Both the position numbers and the translations under genes were made by a program. The notes under the pieces were generated by a model. The model was not told where the DNA came from and made no database searches. It was given only the letters and a program-made list of their open reading frames with translations. A stretch of DNA of 13,188 bases from contig CAKPAT010000029.1 of the NCBI GenBank assembly GCA_934133155.1, positions 1 to 13,188 on the forward strand. The letters are read 5' to 3'. Shown here in pieces: positions 6,460 to 13,188 of this stretch (position 1 is the stretch's first letter; the number at the start of each line of letters is the position of its first letter). The DNA comes from an uncultured Bacilli bacterium (GTDB taxonomy: Bacteria > Bacillota_I > Bacilli_A > RF39 > UBA660).

Positions 6460-6640
6460 ACTAAAAAACCATTGCTTACGGCGCAACGGTTAAAGCCTCT
6501 ATAAGTCCCAGACTATAAGTAAAGGACTAACTGTGATGAATATAGTAAACTGTAAAAATAAATTTGTCAAGGTGTTATTCATTATTAATTAGTATTCTTA
6601 TCTTCGGTAAGAATATACCATAATAGAACAAAGAATTCAA
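6421..6640 (+). mobile_element. Possible IS200/IS605 (TnpB) right-end remnant with omega-RNA-like segment
   Basis: Four hairpins follow one another: 6421-6459; 6467-6491 (nine pairs, one mismatch); AGTCC 6504-6508 with GGACT 6524-6528; and 6592-6616, a perfect stem closed by a C-UUCG-G tetraloop with one bulged T. The stretch AAAGCCTCT..GTCC..GACT..AGTAAAGGACT..GTGATGAA resembles, as I remember them, the conserved 3' ends of Firmicute tnpB genes, which also encode the guide RNA. A stem followed by TTCAA (6636-6640) would fit an IS605-type right end. No TnpB or TnpA coding sequence is present, so this would be a hollow, non-autonomous copy. The hairpins are seen directly; the family assignment is recalled resemblance. 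An unrelated small RNA or leader RNA of the downstream operon is the main alternative. Confidence 0.35.
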
Positions 6641-6745
6641 TGAATGTGAAAAAATATTTAAAATTTTCTAGTAAAATATCACTTTGATTTAAACCCATAA
6701 AATTATTGCTATTTTAGTTTTTTTGAAATTGATTTTTTAAAAAAC

Positions 6746-6799
6746 TTTTTTTTTATCTAAAAATAGGTTATAATAAGTGTAAAAGAATAGGGAAGGGAG
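6746..6799 (+). promoter_or_regulatory. Promoter and ribosome binding site of the surface-protein operon
   Basis: A perfect -10 TATAAT is at 6769-6774, with only a T run (6746-6751) at the -35 position 17 bases away. The binding site GGAAGGGAG (6791-6799) is 13 bases before the ATG at 6813, longer than usual. A three-codon frame ATG-ATT-TTA-TGA (6805-6816) starts closer to the site and overlaps the real start codon. This may couple or dampen initiation, or may simply be a duplicated ATGATTTT. Confidence 0.5.
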
Positions 6800-6812
6800 T
6801 GTACATGATTTT

Positions 6813-8408
6813 ATGATTTTACGTAAACCTTATGCGATGCTTATTAAGTACTTTAAACTTTTGCATTTTGTAATGTCATTTTTTATGCTTCTTTTACTTT
6901 TTAGAACTTTTACTTTATATAATTTTTTTAAGGCTTATGTAAGTGATTATTCACTTGCTTTAGCGGAATATGATACTTCTAGTGTTTTGAATATTTATAG
7001 TTTTTTAATTGGTATTGTTATTTTAATTGTGACTGTTATTTTACTTTCAGTAATGATTTATAAAAGTAAACCTAAAAAACTTTATATTTATAATATTATT
7101 CTTTATATTGCGGTGCTTGTGTTATATGGTTTTTGTAATTCTTCTTTAGAGGGTATTCATAATTTGATTTTGGATGTACGTGTTTCTAAAGCTCTTAGGG
7201 ATTTCTTATTGATTGCTATTTTACTGCAAGTTGCTGGCTTTTGTTTAACTATTGTTAGAGCGACTGGTTTTGATTTAAAGCATTTTGATTTTGCTTCTGA
7301 TTTACACAAGTTAGATATTTCAGAAAAAGATAGTGAAGAAATTGAGTTTTCTTTAGAATATGATAAAAATAAATCTTTAAGAAATTTTAAAAAAAATTTA
7401 AGGAATTTTAAATATGTCTACATTGAAAATAGGTTTGTAATTAATACTGTTTTAATTATTTTAGTTATTATAATTTCTTTTGTTTTATATTTTACTAGAG
7501 GTGTTTATTCTGCTTATTATAATGAGGGAGAAGCTTTTGATGCATCATCTATTACTTTAAATGTTCGTTCATCTTTTATAACTCAAAAAAATGTTTCTGG
7601 TGATAAAATTACAAATGATGCTTTGGTTGTTTTAAAAGTTGATTTGAAATCTTATTCAGAAAGTACTTTAAATACTGGCCTTGCTACTTTACATATTGGT
7701 CATTCTTCTTTTAGTCAGTCTACTAATGCGGCTAAACTTGTTTCTGATTTAGGCGAGCCTTATACTGGAGAAGAACTTGGCAAAGAGTTTACTAGTTATA
7801 TTTTAGCTTATGAAATTCCTTTATCTTTGATAAATAAGGATATGGAATTTGTATTTAATGACGATGTTAGTTATGTTAAAGGGAAAATGGGTGCAAAAAA
7901 CAATTATGTTAAACTTAAACCTATTAATTTAACGGAAAATGGTAATAGTTTATCTTTCACGATGCCACAGGCTTTGGAATTTGACGACAATATTTTAGGC
8001 AGCAGTATTTTTGAGATTGATAGTTATGAGATCAATGATAAGTTTAGATATGATTATAAGTACTGCGTAAGTAAAAATAAATGTATTGATTCTTATGAGT
8101 ATATAACAGCTACAGCAACAGGTGCTTATGATAAAACTCTTTTAAGAATTAAAGGTGATTATATTTTAGATGATAATGCAAGCTCTGATATTAGCGATTT
8201 TACTTCTTTTATGAATAATTTTGCTTATATAACTTATGTTACTGATAAAAGCTATACACGTAAGATAACAACTACATCTGTTCATGCGAGTATGGGAACA
8301 GAAGATGGTATTTATTATGTTGAAGTTCCTAAAGATGTAGCTTCAGCTTCAAACATTTATTTTACTTTTAATGTACGAAATAATTCCTATAAGTATATTT
8401 TAAAGTAG
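6813..8408 (+). CDS. Membrane protein, five TM segments and large external domain, unknown function
   Basis: I do not recognise this 531-residue protein. Hydrophobic segments lie near residues 17-36, 60-82, 90-108, 130-149 and 209-227. The positive N-terminus (RKPYAMLIKYFK) and KSKPKK at 85-90 place the N-terminus and the 150-208 charged stretch inside. The last 300 residues (about 230-531) should then be outside the membrane. That external part is Ser/Thr/Tyr/Asn-rich, with alternating polar and hydrophobic residues typical of beta-sandwich folds, and has a possible disulphide pair in KYCVSKNKCID. It is the first gene of the run leading to cpaB, 31 bases before the next gene. It could be an assembly or anchoring component of the surface structure. 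A stress-sensing membrane protein is another possibility. Confidence 0.85.
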   Translation: MILRKPYAMLIKYFKLLHFVMSFFMLLLLFRTFTLYNFFKAYVSDYSLALAEYDTSSVLNIYSFLIGIVILIVTVILLSVMIYKSKPKKLYIYNIILYIAVLVLYGFCNSSLEGIHNLILDVRVSKALRDFLLIAILLQVAGFCLTIVRATGFDLKHFDFASDLHKLDISEKDSEEIEFSLEYDKNKSLRNFKKNLRNFKYVYIENRFVINTVLIILVIIISFVLYFTRGVYSAYYNEGEAFDASSITLNVRSSFITQKNVSGDKITNDALVVLKVDLKSYSESTLNTGLATLHIGHSSFSQSTNAAKLVSDLGEPYTGEELGKEFTSYILAYEIPLSLINKDMEFVFNDDVSYVKGKMGAKNNYVKLKPINLTENGNSLSFTMPQALEFDDNILGSSIFEIDSYEINDKFRYDYKYCVSKNKCIDSYEYITATATGAYDKTLLRIKGDYILDDNASSDISDFTSFMNNFAYITYVTDKSYTRKITTTSVHASMGTEDGIYYVEVPKDVASASNIYFTFNVRNNSYKYILK

Positions 8409-8439
8409 GAATATGTTATAATGAAGGAGGATACGATAG

Positions 8440-9033
8440 ATGAAAAAGTTATTATTTATATTAGTTTTGTTTTTGTGGACTCCTTTGGTTCATGCTCAGT
8501 GTGATTATACGAGAGGTGCAGAGCTTTCTAAACTGGCAAGTAATGTAAAGATTGGTTATACTTATGATACTAACAGTAATTTTAATGTTGTTTTAACTAA
8601 TATTACAAATGATATTTATGTTACTGATAACTATGGAACGCAGTTTTATAATTTTGAATCTAATAAGAATTATTATAGTGGAGAAAAACTTTCATTTAGT
8701 ATTTATTCAAATGATAATAATTGTAAGGGTGAACTTTTGCTTACTAAGTATCTAAGTTTACCTAGTTATAATGTTTATTATAATACCACTGAATGTGCTG
8801 AAAATCCTGATTTTAAATATTGTCAAAAATGGGGAGATTTAAAGCTTAAAAGTGGTGAATTTGATACTGCATTTACAGCTTATAAAGCAGCTAATGATTT
8901 AAAAAATACTACTATTAAATTATCTGTTTGGGATGCTATTTTAAATGTTTACGGCGAGAATAAACCTATCATAATATTTTCTTTTGTTTTAATTATTTTA
9001 CTTATTTTAGCTTTTATTTTTAAGAGGAGGTGA
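8440..9033 (+). CDS. Exported protein with signal peptide and C-terminal membrane anchor, unknown function
   Basis: The 197-residue protein starts with a clear signal peptide (MKKLLFILVLFLWTPLVHA, likely cleaved after residue 19) and ends in one TM segment (about 176-194) with a FKRR cytoplasmic tail, giving type I topology. There is no LPXTG motif, so it is not a sortase substrate. Residue 21 is Cys, but the preceding HAQ is not a lipobox. The exterior has Cys at 21, 95, 119 and 128, enough for two disulphides, and a beta-rich middle (VKIGYTYDTNSNFNVVLTNI). An ideal AAGGAGG (8424-8430) precedes the ATG by 9 bases. Its stop codon overlaps the binding site of the next gene, so the two are tightly coupled. 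Confidence 0.88.
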   Translation: MKKLLFILVLFLWTPLVHAQCDYTRGAELSKLASNVKIGYTYDTNSNFNVVLTNITNDIYVTDNYGTQFYNFESNKNYYSGEKLSFSIYSNDNNCKGELLLTKYLSLPSYNVYYNTTECAENPDFKYCQKWGDLKLKSGEFDTAFTAYKAANDLKNTTIKLSVWDAILNVYGENKPIIIFSFVLIILLILAFIFKRR

Positions 9034-9037
9034 ACTT

Positions 9038-11935
9038 ATGAAGAAGTTCGTTTCGATTGTTTTATGTTTATCGCTTTTAGTACAAACTACTCCAGTGTAT
9101 GCTGTTATTGGTGGTGGTGGTACTGGTAATTCAAGCCATGGTACATCTGGTGCTGGTTCGCAAAGCCGAACGGATTGGTGGGAGTATGGTGATGAAAATT
9201 ATGCTGAACATCCAACTAATCCTGGTTCTTATAGGGTTCAGCTTGTTTACAAGGATAAAAATAAATCTTCTGATGAACGTGATGTTTGGGCAGATGTTGT
9301 TGTTCAATCAAATGATTATGTAGGCTCTAATAGTGATCATTATAACCGCAATAATTCTGTTAACTTAGAAGCCCTTGTTAGAAAATATGCATCTGATCGT
9401 AATCTTCCTTTTGTTAATAGTGGTGCTTTAGTTAAACTGATTAATGGTGTTATTACTTCTTCAATTGATGAGGATAAAGGATTGACTAATGATGATGTTA
9501 TTGATACATATATTCAGCAATTTAAAGGATTAGCAAATTATAAAGGCGGGGATTTAACTAAGCCACAAGATGATAATCCTGGTAGGTTTGATTCGTATGG
9601 ATATAGGATTTTGATTGAAAAATTAACTTTATTTGCAAGAGGTGATAATGACTCTACATATGATTTCTTTGTTTCAACCAGACGTGAGGCTATTCTTTAT
9701 AATTTTGTTAGTTTTGAGAATGACATGTGGACACTATTTGGTGGAAAATATGCACCTGAACTTTATACTACAAAAGATGATATAGGAATAACTAAATCTT
9801 TTAGATCTCAGTACTCTTCTGACTATGTTAATAGCTATAATGGTGGGTATAGTAAATCTTGCTTGGGTAGTTATACTTGTGGTGATGGTTATAATATCAT
9901 TTGGTTTAAAACATCACAATATCAAAGAAATTATGATTATTCAATTGATGCTGCGTGCAAGAACTGTAATGTTGGCACTAACAATAATCATACTTATGTT
10001 ATTCAAGATACAAATAATTTTGAGGCGATAAGAAATAGTAGTAGTTCAAAAGTTAATAATGTTAAGAATTATTACATTAAAAGTGGTGCTGGATATTCTG
10101 GGGTTTACTGTAGAGAAGAGTTTTTTGTTCAATTTCCTAATACGGTAGATAATAGATTAACTCTTGCTACTGGAAGATATTTTACTATTAATGAGGATTT
10201 TAAAAAGTGGTCTGATAGTGATAATAGTGGTATTACTGAAAATGCTGCTATTCCAAATTTTGAACCGATTTTGGTTACTCATAAGAGACAGTGTACTACT
10301 AGTGATAATTCAAATAATGGTAAAGAACAACTTAAGAACTTTGCTGTAGCAAGTTTATCTAATTTTAAATCTAATAATGGTGAGGTTAAACTTAAATATA
10401 CGGAAAATATGACTGGCAGTAAATATAAAACTGATTTTGTTACTTTAAGAAGTAAAGAACAATCTACTTTTGTTGGCGGTGTTGATGTCACCGGAACAAC
10501 TTCTATTAATAAAAATAATATTAATATTGGTAGTGATGTTGGCGGTTATCCAGTCTTAACGATGTCTACTACTAGAACTTATAAGTTGCCTGCTAATTTT
10601 TATAGATATGTACGTATTTCTGATGGACTTTCTATGATTAATGTTAATGGTATAACTTCTACAGATTTATCTACTAAATACAATGATCTTGGTTTTTCAA
10701 CCTTGCCTATATCTTATAAAAATACAAATTATGAAAATGCAGGTAGTGTTCAATTTTATTATGAACTTCCAGCAAAAAGTGCTTATACTAATGATATAAA
10801 AACAGCTTATGCAAATGAAAATTATTTTATTGACGATAGTCATAGTAACGATATAAAAACTCTTTATAATTATACTGATAGTGAAAAAAGTAATGCGTAT
10901 ATGAATTATGATTATAATAATAATGCTTGTATTAAACTTTATGGTGATGCAAGTAAGGCTAGCTCTTGTATAGCTGAACATAAAACAAAGAAAATTGGTA
11001 ACTGTAAAAATGTTAATTCTTTAAATAATAAGAATGCTAATGAGGGTTATGTTTGTAATTTAAGTATTTCTAATGGCTCTACTGGTTATAAGTGTAAGAT
11101 AGAAAATGGTAAGTATTATCTTTATGGCAAGAATGTTAATGAAGCTGAGTATAAAAAAGTGTGTCCTGATCCTACCCTTTGCCCACCTGATAAACCTTGT
11201 CCTAAGGGTCCAAGTTGTGAGTATTATAATGATAAATATTATGATAATGAGGGTAATCAAGTTGACGAGGAAATTTATAAAGAAAAATGTAGTAATGCTT
11301 GTAAAATTGTTGATACTGGCTTTAAGAAAATTTATTATGATAATTCTGGACAAAAAGTTGATAAAGAAACATATGAAGAAAAATGTAATAATAGGAAATG
11401 TGTTAATGGCGTAACTGGTACATATTCTGGATGGGTTCAAGAAAATAATTCATGGGTTTATAAGACTAAATGGTGTACGTCTTTGATTTGCCCTTATTCT
11501 GGTTTGCCACCAATGGAAGGTGGAGTTTGCCCAAGTGGTATTAAAGTTATTTATAGACCTATTGATTTAACTAATCCTTTTCCTGGTCAGGATGCTAATA
11601 CAAATGGTAGACTTACTGGTGCAAATTGGGGTTTTTACAATACTGTAACTAATACTTATGATAGAACCAGTGATAATCAAACGGTAAGGCGTGTTATTAC
11701 AAACAAATCTTCTACAACTTATAGTGGTGATCCTTTATATAGTATTACTTTAGATACTAATAAGATTAATTCTATTAGAACTTACAATAATACTCATAAG
11801 TATGATGATTTTACTTTAGAATGTCAAAATGGTAAAACTTGTATTAGCACATTTTTAAATAGGAGTAGTTTGAATGTTTCTGGTAAATGTGCTGGCACTA
11901 CTCATAGTACTTTTGAGTCATGTAGGGGGTCTTAA
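9038..11935 (+). CDS. Large secreted cysteine-rich protein with triplicate C-terminal repeat, unknown function
   Basis: The 965-residue protein has a signal peptide (MKKFVSIVLCLSLLVQTTPVYA, cut near residue 22) followed by a Gly/Ser-rich linker. A long Asn/Ser/Tyr-rich body follows, with Cys pairs such as SCLGSYTCG and CKNCN. From residue 686 there is a cysteine-bounded repeat region (listed separately), then another Cys-rich tail. No C-terminal TM segment or sorting motif is visible, so it is probably released, or held by partners such as the two membrane proteins encoded upstream. The many paired Cys imply disulphides formed outside the cell. The binding site AGGAGGTGA (9025-9033) is a perfect anti-SD match and contains the preceding gene's stop codon, so expression should be high. 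Its place before the pilin-like and CpaB-like genes suggests a surface adhesin, or a tip or shaft component of the same structure; this is inference. I recognise no enzymatic domain. Confidence 0.88.
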   Translation: MKKFVSIVLCLSLLVQTTPVYAVIGGGGTGNSSHGTSGAGSQSRTDWWEYGDENYAEHPTNPGSYRVQLVYKDKNKSSDERDVWADVVVQSNDYVGSNSDHYNRNNSVNLEALVRKYASDRNLPFVNSGALVKLINGVITSSIDEDKGLTNDDVIDTYIQQFKGLANYKGGDLTKPQDDNPGRFDSYGYRILIEKLTLFARGDNDSTYDFFVSTRREAILYNFVSFENDMWTLFGGKYAPELYTTKDDIGITKSFRSQYSSDYVNSYNGGYSKSCLGSYTCGDGYNIIWFKTSQYQRNYDYSIDAACKNCNVGTNNNHTYVIQDTNNFEAIRNSSSSKVNNVKNYYIKSGAGYSGVYCREEFFVQFPNTVDNRLTLATGRYFTINEDFKKWSDSDNSGITENAAIPNFEPILVTHKRQCTTSDNSNNGKEQLKNFAVASLSNFKSNNGEVKLKYTENMTGSKYKTDFVTLRSKEQSTFVGGVDVTGTTSINKNNINIGSDVGGYPVLTMSTTRTYKLPANFYRYVRISDGLSMINVNGITSTDLSTKYNDLGFSTLPISYKNTNYENAGSVQFYYELPAKSAYTNDIKTAYANENYFIDDSHSNDIKTLYNYTDSEKSNAYMNYDYNNNACIKLYGDASKASSCIAEHKTKKIGNCKNVNSLNNKNANEGYVCNLSISNGSTGYKCKIENGKYYLYGKNVNEAEYKKVCPDPTLCPPDKPCPKGPSCEYYNDKYYDNEGNQVDEEIYKEKCSNACKIVDTGFKKIYYDNSGQKVDKETYEEKCNNRKCVNGVTGTYSGWVQENNSWVYKTKWCTSLICPYSGLPPMEGGVCPSGIKVIYRPIDLTNPFPGQDANTNGRLTGANWGFYNTVTNTYDRTSDNQTVRRVITNKSSTTYSGDPLYSITLDTNKINSIRTYNNTHKYDDFTLECQNGKTCISTFLNRSSLNVSGKCAGTTHSTFESCRGS
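11093..11386 (+). repeat. Three cysteine-bounded repeats in the large secreted protein
   Basis: Three units of 24-29 residues, each starting and ending with Cys, lie at residues 686-709, 727-751 and 755-783. The shared core is a K-x-YY-D/Y-x-x-G-x-x-V-(N/D)-x-E-x-Y-(K/E)-(E/K)-x-C pattern: NGKYYLYGKNVNEAEY, NDKYYDNEGNQVDEEIY and FKKIYYDNSGQKVDKETY. Between units 1 and 2 a Pro-rich linker has Cys at 709, 715, 721 and 727, exactly six residues apart. The units have diverged at both DNA and protein level, so they are old duplications under selection for the pattern. Confidence 0.85.
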
Positions 11936-11938
11936 TTT

Positions 11939-12340
11939 ATGAAAGAGTCATTTTGGGGAGTTCTAGTTGTTAGTTTAGGTGTTATGTCAATTGTATTTAT
12001 TATTTTGTTTCAGAATTTAACTAATACTGATGAACATAACTCACAACTTTTAAAAGAAGTTACTGAAGCGGCTATGTGGGATGCATTTGATTATGCGTCT
12101 TACAGGGCTGATGGAGCAATTAGAATTAATAGAGAAAAGTTTGTTGAAAATTTTATCCGTAGATATGCGGAAAGTGCTAGCAGGTCTAGAGAATATCAAA
12201 TTGATTTTTATGATATTAATGAACTTCCACCAAAGGTATCTGTTAAGGTAAGTAGTGGTGTTCGTGGAGCTGTTGGTAGTGAAGAGGTTACTTTTAATTT
12301 ATCTAATAAGTTAGATGCTATTTTGGAAGTACCATATTAG
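11939..12340 (+). CDS. Small one-TM pilin-like protein, unknown function
   Basis: The 133-residue protein has one TM segment (about 5-25) after a two-charge N-terminus (MKESFW). A helical region follows (DEHNSQLLKEVTEAAMWDAFDYASYR), then a basic helix (FIRRYAESASRSR) and a beta-type C-terminus (PPKVSVKVSSG). This layout resembles minor pilins or TadE/TadF-like pseudopilins: an N-terminal hydrophobic helix continuing into an amphipathic one, with a small external head. I see no clear prepilin peptidase site, so the assignment rests on topology and on its position just before the CpaB-like gene. It lies 3 bases after the preceding stop, with AGGGGG (11924-11929) as the binding site. Confidence 0.85.
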   Translation: MKESFWGVLVVSLGVMSIVFIILFQNLTNTDEHNSQLLKEVTEAAMWDAFDYASYRADGAIRINREKFVENFIRRYAESASRSREYQIDFYDINELPPKVSVKVSSGVRGAVGSEEVTFNLSNKLDAILEVPY

Positions 12341-12361
12341 AATAGAAAGAAGGATGGAAAT

Positions 12362-13188
12362 ATGAAAAATTTTTCAGAATCGGCTAAAAGGTTTTTTAAG
12401 AATAAAAATGTAGTTACGATTTTGGGTATTATTATTATTTTAGTAATACTTTATATGGCTTATACTAAGCAAATTAATGATCAGGTTAGTCCTGTTATAG
12501 TTCCGGTTGCAAAGGAGACTATTCAACCTAGAACTGAGATTACTAGTGATATGATTGAAATGGTTGAGATGCCTAATAGTTATGTTGGAGATAATGTTTA
12601 TAAATCTGAAAATGCTGTTAAAGGTATGTATTCTAATGTAAATACGGTTATTCCTGCGGGAAGTATGTTTTACAAGGATACGGTAATTACTAAGGATGAA
12701 CTTCCTGATGCGGCTTTTTCTAAGATTAAAGCTGGTGAAATTGCTTATAATTTTTCAGTAGATATGGAAAGTACTTTTGGTAATTCTATTTTCCCTGGAA
12801 ATAAGATTGATATTTACATGAAGGTTGGTAATGGTTCTGATCAAAAGATTATGCTTGGAAAGTTAATTGAAAATATTGAGGTGTTGGCAGTTAAGGATTC
12901 TTCTGGTAAGGCTGTATTTGAAAATACTAGTGAAAGTAGAACTCCTTCTATGCTTATATTTGGTCTTCCTGGTGAGTATTATAGTTTACTTAAAAAGGCT
13001 AGTTATATGAGTAGTTTAGGTGTTGAACTTTACCCTGTTCCTCATGGTGGCACAATCGATACTAAAGGTACTGTTCAAGCGACTACTGAAGAGTTAACAT
13101 CTTATATTAATACTAATTCTATTGATATTCCACTTACTTCAAATGATACGACTGCTACTGATGAACTTGTTCCAACTTTTAAGGCTGA
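12362..13188 (+). CDS. cpaB: CpaB-like SAF-domain pilus assembly protein (3' end missing)
   Basis: The frame is open from the ATG at 12362 through the end of the window (275 codons visible), so the gene continues beyond it. One N-terminal TM segment (about 16-35) is followed by a SAF domain (about 45-110): VPVAKETIQPRTEITSDMIE, then a Gly-Met-containing stretch ending VIPAGSMFYKD. An RcpC/CpaB-type domain follows, with FPGNKIDIYM (144-153) and NIEVLAVKDSSGK (171-183). In Tad/Flp pili, CpaB/RcpC is an assembly protein on the outer face of the inner membrane; SAF domains are often carbohydrate-binding. In a Gram-positive it would sit at the membrane/wall interface. It is 21 bases after the pilin-like gene, with AAGAAGGA as binding site. 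CpaF/TadA ATPase and TadB/TadC genes would be expected next; they are not in view. Confidence 0.82.
   Translation, partial: MKNFSESAKRFFKNKNVVTILGIIIILVILYMAYTKQINDQVSPVIVPVAKETIQPRTEITSDMIEMVEMPNSYVGDNVYKSENAVKGMYSNVNTVIPAGSMFYKDTVITKDELPDAAFSKIKAGEIAYNFSVDMESTFGNSIFPGNKIDIYMKVGNGSDQKIMLGKLIENIEVLAVKDSSGKAVFENTSESRTPSMLIFGLPGEYYSLLKKASYMSSLGVELYPVPHGGTIDTKGTVQATTEELTSYINTNSIDIPLTSNDTTATDELVPTFKA

Larger units (their letters stand above)
6153..6812. other. 660-base interval without an intact protein gene
   Basis: The first about 270 bases are plain AT-rich sequence with no convincing terminator directly after the AlbA_2 gene. Bases 6421-6640 hold four consecutive hairpins (described separately). 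Bases 6640-6745 show nothing I can name, and 6746-6800 contain the promoter and ribosome binding site of the surface-protein run. A 35-codon ATG frame (6357-6464) has no ribosome binding site, and the first hairpin lies within it. Confidence 0.6.

Noticed and set aside
6357..6464. A 35-codon ATG frame in the intergenic region
   Set aside because: No ribosome binding site, no recognisable sequence, and a 14-bp hairpin lies within it; more likely part of an RNA or a remnant than a gene.
6461..6560. Possible c-di-GMP (GEMM) riboswitch ahead of the pilus-like operon
   Set aside because: Biologically tempting, and an AAAGCC piece is present, but the conserved GCAAA, ACGCAAAGCC and second-stem blocks do not line up.
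8416..8422. TTATAAT between the first two surface genes as an internal promoter
   Set aside because: No -35 element at a suitable distance, and the box abuts the ribosome binding site; in this base composition it is likely chance.
10697..11440. Minus-strand and alternative-frame open frames within the large secreted protein gene
   Set aside because: Low-complexity Ile/Phe-rich or Met/Ile-rich products without start signals; shadows of the 965-residue frame, which has a signal peptide and a strong binding site.
1..13188. CRISPR array, tRNA or rRNA genes
   Set aside because: I saw no regularly spaced direct repeats, no tRNA cloverleaf with CCA-end features and no rRNA signature on either strand.

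Overview
The window comes from a very AT-rich bacterium. TGA is used as a stop (three genes end on it) and TGG encodes Trp, so the standard bacterial code applies and not the Mycoplasma code. Ribosome binding sites are strong AGGAGG type, TTG starts occur, and -10 boxes are TATAAT-like. Together with the protein families this suggests a low-GC Bacillota, possibly one of the uncultured gut Bacilli lineages. The lineage is an inference from composition and family resemblance only.

Region 1 (1-1200): the 3' part of a Fic-domain AMPylase carrying its own inhibitory motif, then about 280 bases without an intact gene. This interval holds a strong hairpin that could be a terminator or the end of a decayed IS3-type element, followed by a good sigma-A promoter. 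Region 2 (1202-3575): a DNA alkylation-repair and methylation run. It contains an O6-methylguanine-DNA methyltransferase (ogt), a broken 3-methyladenine glycosylase I (tag) fused to a GNAT-like acetyltransferase domain, and a Dam-like N6-adenine methyltransferase with its own promoter. Region 3 (3588-4535, minus strand): a YrbG-type Na+/Ca2+ exchanger convergent with dam. Its intrinsic terminator abuts the dam stop codon, and a possible forward terminator for dam lies inside the exchanger gene. Region 4 (4686-6152): an AlbA_2 (Schlafen-like) protein with a GHKL-type ATP-binding domain.

Region 5 (6153-6812): a 660-base gene-free stretch with several consecutive hairpins. It resembles the right end of an IS200/IS605 (TnpB) element without its transposase, or another structured RNA, and it ends in a promoter. 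Region 6 (6813-13188): a tightly spaced five-gene run of exported and membrane proteins. It comprises a 5-TM protein with a large external domain, a small signal-peptide/TM protein, a 965-residue secreted protein with a cysteine-bounded triplicate repeat, a one-TM pilin-like protein, and a CpaB-like SAF-domain protein cut by the window end. CpaB points to a Tad/Flp-type pilus or related surface secretion apparatus, whose ATPase and inner-membrane platform genes would be expected just beyond the window. The four genes before cpaB have no recognisable function and are the most novel part of the window.
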